Below are positions 1-5,009 of a stretch of DNA of 5,009 bases, piece by piece. The DNA comes from PGYU01 sp964637845 (GTDB taxonomy: Bacteria; Bacteroidota; Ignavibacteria; Kapaibacteriales; UBA2268), in contig CAZWXI010000136.1 in the NCBI GenBank assembly GCA_964637845.1, positions 1 through 5,009 of the forward strand. Reading direction: 5' to 3'. Position 1 is the stretch's first letter, and every line of letters starts with the position of its first letter. The notes under the pieces are model-generated. The model worked only from the letters and a program-made list of their open reading frames with translations. It was not told the origin of the DNA and did not search any database. A program made the translations under genes and the position numbers.

Positions 1-30
1 TGGTGAGGCAATAATGACTTAGAGCGTGAC

Positions 31-69
31 GATTCCCCCCTATTATAAGAAGGGGGGTTAGGGGGTGTT
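31..69. repeat. C/G-run hairpin repeat, copy 1 (REP-like)
   Basis: A run of six C (35-40) is complementary to a run of six G (52-57), with an 11-base spacer (one further T-A pair possible). This is followed by TTA and a second G run (61-65), then TGTT. The order C-run, spacer, G-run, TTA, G-run, T-rich end matches the reverse complement of the element at 104-139, so the two are inverted copies of one repeat type. Short hairpins of this composition are commonly dispersed between genes in bacterial genomes as REP-like sequences. Dispersal in this genome cannot be seen from one window. Confidence 0.7.
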
Positions 70-103
70 AAGATATACAATACACTTGGGCAATGCGTGG
101 AGG

Positions 104-139
104 AAATCCCCCTTAATCCCCCTTTGCCAAAGGGGGAAG
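104..139. repeat. C/G-run hairpin repeat, copy 2 (inverted, REP-like)
   Basis: AAAT, a C run (108-112), TTAAT, then a perfect 8-bp stem: CCCCCTTT (118-125), loop GCC, AAAGGGGG (129-136). Read on the minus strand, this has the same arrangement as the element at 31-69, about 34 bases away. Two REP units in opposite orientation form the layout called a BIME in enterobacteria. The hairpin lacks a T-run on the plus-strand side, so it does not look like an ordinary intrinsic terminator. It could still act in mRNA 3'-end protection or as a target for a REP-associated transposase. That function is an inference. Confidence 0.75.
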
Positions 140-183
140 CGATCTTGCGAGTAGGGGAATTTGTAATCGTGACAAATTCGTTT

Positions 184-244
184 AAATTTTTTTGCATCAT
201 TCAAAAATTTTTCTTGCATCATCCGAAATTTTTTATCATTTTTG
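184..244. repeat. AT-rich ~21-nt imperfect direct repeats with phased T-tracts
   Basis: Three tandem units start at 184, 205 and 226. Each begins AAATTTTT. The first two continue to TTGCATCAT, while the third is degenerate and keeps only ATCAT. The period of about 21 bases is close to two helical turns, so the A/T tracts fall on the same face of the DNA, an arrangement known to give intrinsic curvature. The block ends about 25 bases upstream of the lipoprotein start codon, so it may be a curved promoter-upstream element or a binding array for a regulator. Only the repeat itself is directly visible. Confidence 0.55.
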
Positions 245-259
245 TATTTTTACGGTAGT

Positions 260-265
260 GAGGAG
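260..265 (+). promoter_or_regulatory. Shine-Dalgarno-like site of the lipoprotein gene
   Basis: GAGGAG at 260-265 lies just before two in-frame ATG codons (269 and 275). Pairing through GAGG (260-263) suits the ATG at 269. Pairing through AGGAG (261-265) leaves 9 bases to the ATG at 275 and only 3 to 269. Either start gives the same lipoprotein after processing. The site rules out the TTG at 242, which lies upstream of it. Confidence 0.6.
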
Positions 266-268
266 AAT

Positions 269-1000
269 ATGAAAATGAAATTTATTTTAACAGCAATAAT
301 CTTAGTTATTGTGTCTTGTTCTGAAATTGATTACTTCAAGAACGACATTTTTATTGATGGTAATTATTGGGTATTTACACTTGATAATCATATCCAAAGA
401 GGTGACTCTGTGATGCTTTACACTCTACTAGGAGATAATAACAGTACTTTTGCAGGAAAATTGATTAATAAATGGGTTTATTACGCTTCTTTCTATCCTG
501 ACGGAAGTATCAAAACCGAATACGGTCCGATTTCTGAAGTAACTTCATTTAAATTGGAATTATCATTCCCTAAATTAGGAGATGAAGAATTTTGGTCATA
601 CTTGCCACCATTACAAATTGACAAAAATTTAAAAATAAATCAATCTTCATCTAAGAAATTATCGTATAAAACTTCAAAGATGATAACAAAATACTTCGAT
701 GAAGAGGGTAATCCTCTCGAAGAAAAGACTGATTCTGAAACACAAAGAATCGAATATCCATACGAATTAAAATATTTAGGTGAAGTTTTCTACCAAAATC
801 CATTGATTAGTGATAGCTGCAGACATTATCAAATCAGTTTCATATATAAAAAAATAAATGATAAACATAATGAAACAAATATAGCATATAATTATTATTT
901 TCATGAAAAGTTCGGATTTGTTTATATTAGAATAGATATTGGCGATTCAGAGTTTTACGAAATGAATTTAAGAGACGCGAAATTTACCCATAATAAGTAG
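269..1000 (+). CDS. Hypothetical lipoprotein, no recognised domain
   Basis: A 243-residue protein of unknown function. The N-terminus has a lysine-containing start, a hydrophobic stretch (about residues 5-15) and a lipobox Ile-Val-Ser-Cys with the acylated cysteine at residue 17, so signal peptidase II processing and membrane anchoring are predicted. The mature part (about 226 residues) is rich in alternating polar and aromatic residues, suggests beta structure, has one further cysteine (Cys184), and has no transmembrane segment. Near the C-terminus (residues 209-222), the pattern of aromatic pair, FHEKFGFVYIRI and an acidic/aromatic strand loosely recalls the last strands of other Bacteroidota lipoproteins of unknown function. 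The start at 269 (or 275) was chosen over the TTG at 242 because GAGGAG at 260-265 and the signal peptide both fit it. The next gene follows after 74 bases on the same strand without a visible terminator, so co-transcription is possible. The gene is noticeably AT-richer than the T9SS gene at the right edge. Confidence 0.85.
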   Translation: MKMKFILTAIILVIVSCSEIDYFKNDIFIDGNYWVFTLDNHIQRGDSVMLYTLLGDNNSTFAGKLINKWVYYASFYPDGSIKTEYGPISEVTSFKLELSFPKLGDEEFWSYLPPLQIDKNLKINQSSSKKLSYKTSKMITKYFDEEGNPLEEKTDSETQRIEYPYELKYLGEVFYQNPLISDSCRHYQISFIYKKINDKHNETNIAYNYYFHEKFGFVYIRIDIGDSEFYEMNLRDAKFTHNK

Positions 1001-1074
1001 CAAGATATTATTGGTAATTAGAATTTGCATATTTAAAATAGTCTCCAAAATAATTATTATTATGTTGAGATAAT

Positions 1075-1587
1075 ATGAAAAATTCAAAATATTTCATAGT
1101 ATTAATAGCTTCAATATTATGCAATTTAGTATTAAGTATCTCAATTTATGCAAACGAATTTATTATTTTAAGGACAGATTCGAGCCTAAATAATGTAAAA
1201 ATAAGTAACTCTATTAACAATAAAGTTTTATCTTCATGCAGAAAGACAGATTCCAACTTCGTTTACTTGAGTACTAATAATGGCGAAAGTTGGACATTAA
1301 TTTTCAAAGAAAGGCGCATTGCATACCTACCATATTTAGCAAATATTGAAAAGTTATTAATTGTTTCGGATAGTTCTTTTCTCTTATCATATGACAAAGG
1401 ATTGGTAATTGTATCTACTGACAAGGGAAAGAGTTGGAGACAACAAATACCAGACAGCACTTTTATGAAAGCAACGCATAACAGTCTTTCCATCTCTTTT
1501 CCCGACAATTTATCGTCTGGTCTATACTTTTTACTGTTGGACAGCTCTGAAGGCAAACGCTTCGTCCGTCTGATTATCACAGATTAA
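1075..1587 (+). CDS. Small secreted Asp-box (BNR) protein with partial T9SS-like tail
   Basis: A 170-residue exported protein. Residues 1-26 form a signal peptide: lysines, hydrophobic core, and a likely cleavage after Ile-Tyr-Ala26. Two Asp-box/BNR-type motifs (S-x-D/N-x-G-x-x-W) are visible: STNNGESW at 66-73 and STDKGKSW at 114-121. Each follows a hydrophobic strand, as in blades of sialidase-like or YCF48-like beta-propellers. A propeller needs many more blades, so this cannot be a complete one. The last 35 residues (FPDNLSSGLYFLLLDSSEG followed by basic and hydrophobic residues to the end) resemble the final two strands of a T9SS type A sorting domain. The first half of that domain, with the usual D-x-x-G motif, is missing. 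I therefore suspect an internally deleted remnant of a longer T9SS cargo protein, though a genuine short protein is possible. The ATG at 1075 has no clear Shine-Dalgarno. The stop is 144 bases from the converging antiporter gene. Confidence 0.75.
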   Translation: MKNSKYFIVLIASILCNLVLSISIYANEFIILRTDSSLNNVKISNSINNKVLSSCRKTDSNFVYLSTNNGESWTLIFKERRIAYLPYLANIEKLLIVSDSSFLLSYDKGLVIVSTDKGKSWRQQIPDSTFMKATHNSLSISFPDNLSSGLYFLLLDSSEGKRFVRLIITD

Positions 1588-1731
1588 ATAATATCCCCCT
1601 GCGCAATCGCGAATCACGGAGGGAATATAATCGCTATTATAATTAAAGTAGATAAGTTCAAATCATCTTAATTGTTTACTTGATGAATTGATAATCTTCA
1701 TCAACTGCTAAATTCACCTCATTTTAGATAT
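1588..1731. other. Convergent intergenic gap with weak hairpins
   Basis: This gap separates the stop codons of two converging genes and should contain termination signals, but neither candidate is strong. The first, 1591-1628, pairs ATAT and CCCT on the left with AGGG and ATAT on the right around an internal mismatch, with a small inner CGC/GCG stem (1602-1611). The second is an 8-bp stem TTGATGAA (1680-1687)/TTCATCAA (1697-1704) with a 9-base loop. Neither is followed by a clear T-run in either direction. No coding frame or RNA gene is evident here. Confidence 0.4.
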
Positions 1732-3704
1732 TCATTTTACTTTACTGCTGAGCTCAATAACATTTTTTCTTTCGCCCCAGAATATTAATATGTCATTTTC
1801 ACGGATATATTGGTCAGCTGTGGGATTTGGTATATATTGTTTACCTCGTTTTAAAGCAAGCACCGTTATATCGTATTTCTGACGTAATTGAAGCTCCCGG
1901 AGCGTTTTACCAGTGAAGTGGTGTCCAACACAATTCGGATACTGCAAACGTCGTAATGTGGAATATGGTGGGAAATATCGGTATATGAAGGTTGGCGTGA
2001 AATAGAACGAAGCATTTCATAGCCATCGGAACGAATTTCTTCAACAAACTTTTCGATTTCGTTACGCGGTACCATGTATTTAGTAAGCACTCGCGTAAAT
2101 ATTTCAATTGAAGTCTCGTATTCCTCAGGTATAACTTCGTCTGCTCCAAGCTCGTATAATGCTTGTACTTCTTGGACAAATCTTGTACGCGCTATTAAAT
2201 ACAAATCAGGATTGATTTTTTTCGACTGTGCGATAATCGCTCGTGTTGAAGTCGGGTCGGAAATAGCTATTACAAGTATTCTTGCAGTCCCGACTTGAGC
2301 AAACTCCAGTATTGCTTCCTTAGAAGCATCACCGAAATAAATCGGCTCCCCCACTCTCTTTTCATTTTTCACGGTTAGCGGATTCATTTCAAGAATTATG
2401 TAGTCCAGTTCTGCTATTTTCGCTGCTTTTGACAAATTTTTACCGTTGAGCCCGTAGCCGACTATAATCAAATGTCCGTTTAACTTTCTATTGATATTTT
2501 CTACAACTCTATTGCGGTCATTGTATTTAAGAAAAATTTTAAAATTACTAATTGTTGTTGCAATTTTAGGAGCAAGTTCAAAATATAAAGGAGTAATCAG
2601 CATGCTCAACACAGCAATAGCGATTATCTTGCTGTATAATTCAGATGATATGATGCCGCTATCGTAACCGATTTTTGAAAGCACAAAAGAAAATTCGCCA
2701 ATTTGAGCGAGCATAAGCCCGACAAGCAAAATCACCCTCACGGGGTAGCCCAGAATTATAATAGTCGCGCCTAAGCTAATAAATTTAATAACAAGAACTA
2801 TTAATGCGCTTAGAAAAACGAACTGCCAATTGTTAATCACCATGGCTGTATCGAAAAGCATACCAATAGAGATAAAGAATATTGAACCGAAAACATCTCT
2901 CATTGGCTCTACAAAGCTGAGTGCTTCGTGGCTGTAATCAGTTTCGGAAATGATAAGACCTGCTAAAAAAGCACCCAGAGCAAGCGAAATACCGGCTAAC
3001 GAAGATAGCCATACAACCAGAAGACCAATTAGTATTATCACAAAAAAGAAAAGTTCTTTAATCCGAGTTTTAGCTATCGCAAAAATCAATTTTGGCATAA
3101 TGAATTGAATTGATACGTAAAGAAAAATCAGTATTCCAATCATCTTAGCTCCAAGCATTAAACTTTCAGCCAGTATATTCTCGGATTGTCCCGACAATAG
3201 AGGTGTTATTAAAAACATCGGAAGTATGATAATATCTTGAAAAATCAATATGCCCAAGGAGATTTTTCCGTGTGGTGTGTCAATTTCACCCCTACTAATC
3301 AGCAATTTTAAAATAATCGCTGTTGAACTGAGTGCTACGACAAACCCCAAGAAGACCGCAGTATTTACTTCGAACCCAGCGCCATATGCCAACAGAGCTA
3401 TCACAGCAATTGTTGATAAAACTTGAAAAGAACCACCGATAAGGATAATCCTTCTCATTTTGAGTAGTCTGCCAATAGAAAAGTCAATACCAATCGAAAA
3501 AAGTATCAAGATAACGCCAATTTCTGCGAATATTTCGACTTCTTCTTCCATTCCTATCAAATGAAACCCGTTTGGACCAATAAGTAAACCTGTCAGAAGA
3601 AATCCGACAATCGGAGGTATTTTCAGTTTATTGAATGTGTACACTACTCCGATGGAGAGAGCAAAAACGATTAATAAATCTGTCATCAATGTTGTGCTAT
3701 GCAT
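1732..3704 (-). CDS. CPA2 (Kef-type) cation/proton antiporter with RCK domain, frameshifted near C-terminus
   Basis: Inner-membrane monovalent cation:proton antiporter, about 657 residues when the frameshift is bridged, normal for Kef-type proteins. Residues 1 to about 378 form the hydrophobic exchanger domain. Visible signatures are IPPIVGFLLTG near 30, the FAEIGVILILFSIGIDF helix near 60-75, ALSSTAIILKLL near 125, FQDI at 155-158 with its conserved aspartate, LALGAFLAG near 242 followed by SETDYSH, and QIGEF at 334-338. Residues about 410-528 are the RCK/TrkA_N nucleotide-binding domain with GYGLNG (416-421), a glutamate ending the second strand (ILEMN), and GDAS (458-461). TrkA_C starts near 584, but the frame breaks just after its first strand (YDVCSIRI). 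The remainder, TGKTLRELQLR to the stop at 1732, is one base out of frame. Read strictly, the long frame runs to a stop at 1866 with a nonsense tail. The start at 3704 (MHSTTLM) is preferred. The ATG at 3755 lies inside the upstream terminator hairpin, and 3686 is also possible. Whether the ion is K+ or Na+ cannot be told. Confidence 0.9.
1925..1950 (-). other. Probable single-base frameshift in the antiporter gene
   Basis: The upstream frame encodes the first TrkA_C strand YDVCSIRI, ending with the ATT codon at 1934-1932. The downstream frame (displaced by -1) encodes CVGHHFTGKTLREL and the rest of TrkA_C. Joining ATT to TGT in the -1 frame gives seven residues between IRI and GKTL, which is the usual spacing in this domain. 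One missing base at this spot therefore explains the break. Both frames are open across the region, so the exact base cannot be fixed. It may be a real mutation or an assembly/sequencing error. Confidence 0.75.
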
Positions 3705-3737
3705 ATTGGTAAATGTAATAAAAATCAACTGAAAATA

Positions 3738-3766
3738 ATAAAAAAACCCGCTCATATGAGCGGGTT
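3738..3766 (-). terminator. Intrinsic terminator of the T9SS protein gene
   Basis: Read on the minus strand, a fully self-complementary 22-base segment (3766-3745) has 9-bp arms AACCCGCTC and GAGCGGGTT around an ATAT loop. It runs directly into a T-run (TTTTT at 3744-3740 after the stem's own TT) and further T-rich sequence. It begins 23 bases after the stop codon of the T9SS gene. This is a textbook rho-independent terminator, oriented to stop that gene's transcript before the antiporter. On the plus strand the hairpin is followed by ATAGACTTTATTTA, a weaker signal. Confidence 0.9.
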
Positions 3767-3789
3767 ATAGACTTTATTTAAAAGTTCGA

Positions 3790-5009
3790 TTATCTTGCGA
3801 TTTGGAACTTCTGAATAGCGTTCACATCTCTGCCATTTACTGAGATGATGTAGGTACCGTTAACAAGTTTTTCTATAGGATAGCTAAACTCGTTCGAACC
3901 AAGATTCAATACAACACCGTTTGCAATTATCGCAACTCTGTTACCGATTACATCGTAGAGTTCGATGGTTACATCTTGAGTAGTATTAGTATTAACTCTG
4001 AATTTAGCTTCGTTATTGATAACTTGTACAGGCGTCACGTTGAATTCAGAAGGACCTGCAACGATATCGTCACTAATTGTAATTTCAGCTTCAGCAACAT
4101 CAATACGAGTGCCGTCGTACGCAACCGCAGTCAATTGATACAAGTATGTCCTGCCAACTTCGAGAGTAACTGTGTTGTCAGTATATTTGTAAGATTTGCC
4201 AGTAGTAGTGTTGCCGACAGCAACGAGTTCATCAGCACTCATGTAAGTACCTACAAGCATCGGAGTCAGGTTTGAGCCTTCGGTAAGGTCAATTCTTGAA
4301 ATTTCGAAGCCGGCAATATTTTGCTCGTACTCAGTCTTCCAAGAAACGATACCTCTGCCCTTGCCGGATACTACGTTGAAGTTTTCAACAACGAGATCGA
4401 ACAAGTTGTTGCCTTCCAAGCAAGTAATCTTACGAGAACGTGGATTGAATGATGCGTTTGAAGTCAAGTATCTTTGCAATCCGCCTGTACCATTGAATTC
4501 GAATACGCGGAAGTAGTAAGTTTGGTTGAGTGTCAATCCTGAGACTGTTATACTGTTACCACTACCGTTTATGACTGAAAGAACTTTCGTAGCAGTACCG
4601 TAAGTACCTGCTAACGAGAAGTTTGTATTAGCAAGAGTTGAATAGTCAGTCATGTCAGTCGGTAATTCGGGTAATGCACCGTCACGACCTACAACAAGTC
4701 TCGAAGCACCGTTACCATTTGTCCATTGGAATGTAGTGTTGTTGATACATGGTACACCTACCCAAAGAATAATTCTGGCTTGTGATGTCGGAGGAGCAAC
4801 GTTGAGTATGAAGTCATTCGAAGCCCCTGGCAATACACCGGGTTGAACTGTTGAAGCAGTCAAGTTAGCATTCAATAGACCGTTCGCATAAGTCCAAGTA
4901 ATCGTCATCGGAGTGCCCGCAGTACTTGAAGCACCATTAGCAATTGAAGTTGAACCTGAGTTAACAGTTACAGTACCGAGAGCGGGGTCACCACCTACGG
5001 AAACACTGA
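3790..5009 (-). CDS. T9SS-secreted protein with Fn3-like domains and C-terminal sorting domain (partial, 5' end outside window)
   Basis: The frame is open to the window edge. The first ATG inside it, at 4908, is internal, because 33 further in-frame codons lie upstream. The visible part is 405 residues. Residues 1-90 are a Ser/Thr/Gly/Asn-rich beta-type stretch. Residues about 94-170 carry WTNGNGASRLVV and, later, TVSGLTLNQTYYFRVFEFNG, the pattern of Fn3-like modules in T9SS cargo. Residues about 215-310 form a second Fn3-like module with GRGIVSWKTEYEQNIAGFEI. The last 85 residues are a T9SS type A sorting domain: VTIELYDVIGNRV strand, LVNGTYIISVNG, and the closing KFQIAR. Such proteins cross the inner membrane by Sec and the outer membrane by T9SS, which removes the tail during secretion or surface attachment. 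The enzymatic or adhesive function would be in the missing N-terminal part. No catalytic motif is visible. The transcript ends at the strong terminator 23 bases downstream. Confidence 0.9.
   Translation of the reverse strand, partial: SVSVGGDPALGTVTVNSGSTSIANGASSTAGTPMTITWTYANGLLNANLTASTVQPGVLPGASNDFILNVAPPTSQARIILWVGVPCINNTTFQWTNGNGASRLVVGRDGALPELPTDMTDYSTLANTNFSLAGTYGTATKVLSVINGSGNSITVSGLTLNQTYYFRVFEFNGTGGLQRYLTSNASFNPRSRKITCLEGNNLFDLVVENFNVVSGKGRGIVSWKTEYEQNIAGFEISRIDLTEGSNLTPMLVGTYMSADELVAVGNTTTGKSYKYTDNTVTLEVGRTYLYQLTAVAYDGTRIDVAEAEITISDDIVAGPSEFNVTPVQVINNEAKFRVNTNTTQDVTIELYDVIGNRVAIIANGVVLNLGSNEFSYPIEKLVNGTYIISVNGRDVNAIQKFQIAR

Larger units (their letters stand above)
1..268. other. Non-coding leader region with repeats
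   Basis: No gene can be supported in this stretch. One short frame (2-22) runs from the window edge to a TAG and could be the last few codons of an upstream plus-strand gene, but six codons cannot show this. The rest holds two C/G-rich hairpins in opposite orientation (31-69 and 104-139), a short G-rich stretch near 151-160, and an AT-rich block of imperfect direct repeats (184-244) before the ribosome-binding site of the lipoprotein gene. The change from C/G-run repeats to almost pure A/T around position 178 is abrupt. The promoter of the downstream gene presumably lies in the AT-rich part, but I cannot pick out convincing -35/-10 or Bacteroidota -33/-7 boxes. Confidence 0.6.

Noticed and set aside
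118..136. Perfect hairpin read as a terminator of a gene left of the window
   Set aside because: No T-run follows on the plus strand, and a matching inverted copy at 31-69 shows that it belongs to a repeat pair. A terminator role is possible but unsupported.
31..244. CRISPR-like array (several short repeats with spacers)
   Set aside because: The C/G hairpins are only two and inverted, and the AT-rich units are tandem without unique spacers. No cas genes are present.
1263..1580. 105-codon minus-strand open frame opposite the Asp-box gene
   Set aside because: It is antisense to a gene with a signal peptide and recognisable motifs, its own product has no domain features, and it has no supporting start signal.
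1969..1975. Slippery-looking heptamer TTTCCCA (minus strand) a few codons before the antiporter frame change, suggesting programmed -1 frameshifting
   Set aside because: The reading frame divides it as TT-TCC-CA rather than the required T-TTC-CCA. Shifting there would also replace the conserved first TrkA_C strand (YDVCSIRI) with unrelated residues. A simple one-base deletion further downstream fits better.
1907..2179. 90-codon minus-strand frame within the antiporter gene
   Set aside because: It is the third frame of the RCK-coding region, whose true frame shows clear homology. It does not explain the frameshift.
2074..2298. 74-codon plus-strand frame antisense to the antiporter
   Set aside because: It lies opposite the conserved RCK domain, and its product has the composition of a shadow frame.
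3976..4275. 99-codon plus-strand frame antisense to the T9SS protein
   Set aside because: It is opposite the sorting and Fn3-like domains, with no start signal or recognisable features. The 4652-4846 plus-strand frame was rejected for the same reason.

Overview
The window looks like chromosomal DNA of an AT-rich member of the Bacteroidota/Chlorobiota (FCB) group, possibly Ignavibacteria- or Kapabacteria-like. The main evidence is a type IX secretion (T9SS) C-terminal sorting domain on the minus-strand gene at the right edge. A second protein ends in what looks like a fragment of the same kind of domain, and there is a short Bacteroidota-style lipoprotein. The phylum is an inference from these families; no rRNA or marker gene is present.

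Layout: positions 1-268 hold no gene I can support. They contain two C/G-rich hairpin repeats in inverted orientation (31-69 and 104-139), then an AT-rich stretch of about 21-nt imperfect direct repeats (184-244) leading to a Shine-Dalgarno-like site. Two small plus-strand genes follow: an orphan lipoprotein (269-1000) and a secreted protein with two Asp-box/BNR motifs and a truncated T9SS-like tail (1075-1587). A 144-base convergent gap (1588-1731) separates these from the minus-strand genes. The first of those, 3704 down to 1732, is a CPA2-family (Kef-type) cation/proton antiporter with a cytoplasmic RCK (TrkA_N plus TrkA_C) regulatory region. A single-base frameshift at the TrkA_C boundary (about 1925-1950) splits it. 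Upstream on the same strand, a perfect-palindrome intrinsic terminator (3738-3766) ends a large secreted T9SS protein that enters from the right edge (5009 to 3790, 5' end outside the window).

Working together: the antiporter is probably a separate transcription unit, because a strong terminator lies between it and the T9SS gene. The secreted T9SS protein, the Asp-box protein and the lipoprotein are all envelope or exported products, but nothing shows that they cooperate.

I found no convincing new multi-gene system. The observations most worth checking are the antiporter frameshift, the paired inverted hairpin repeats, and the apparently decayed T9SS cargo gene.
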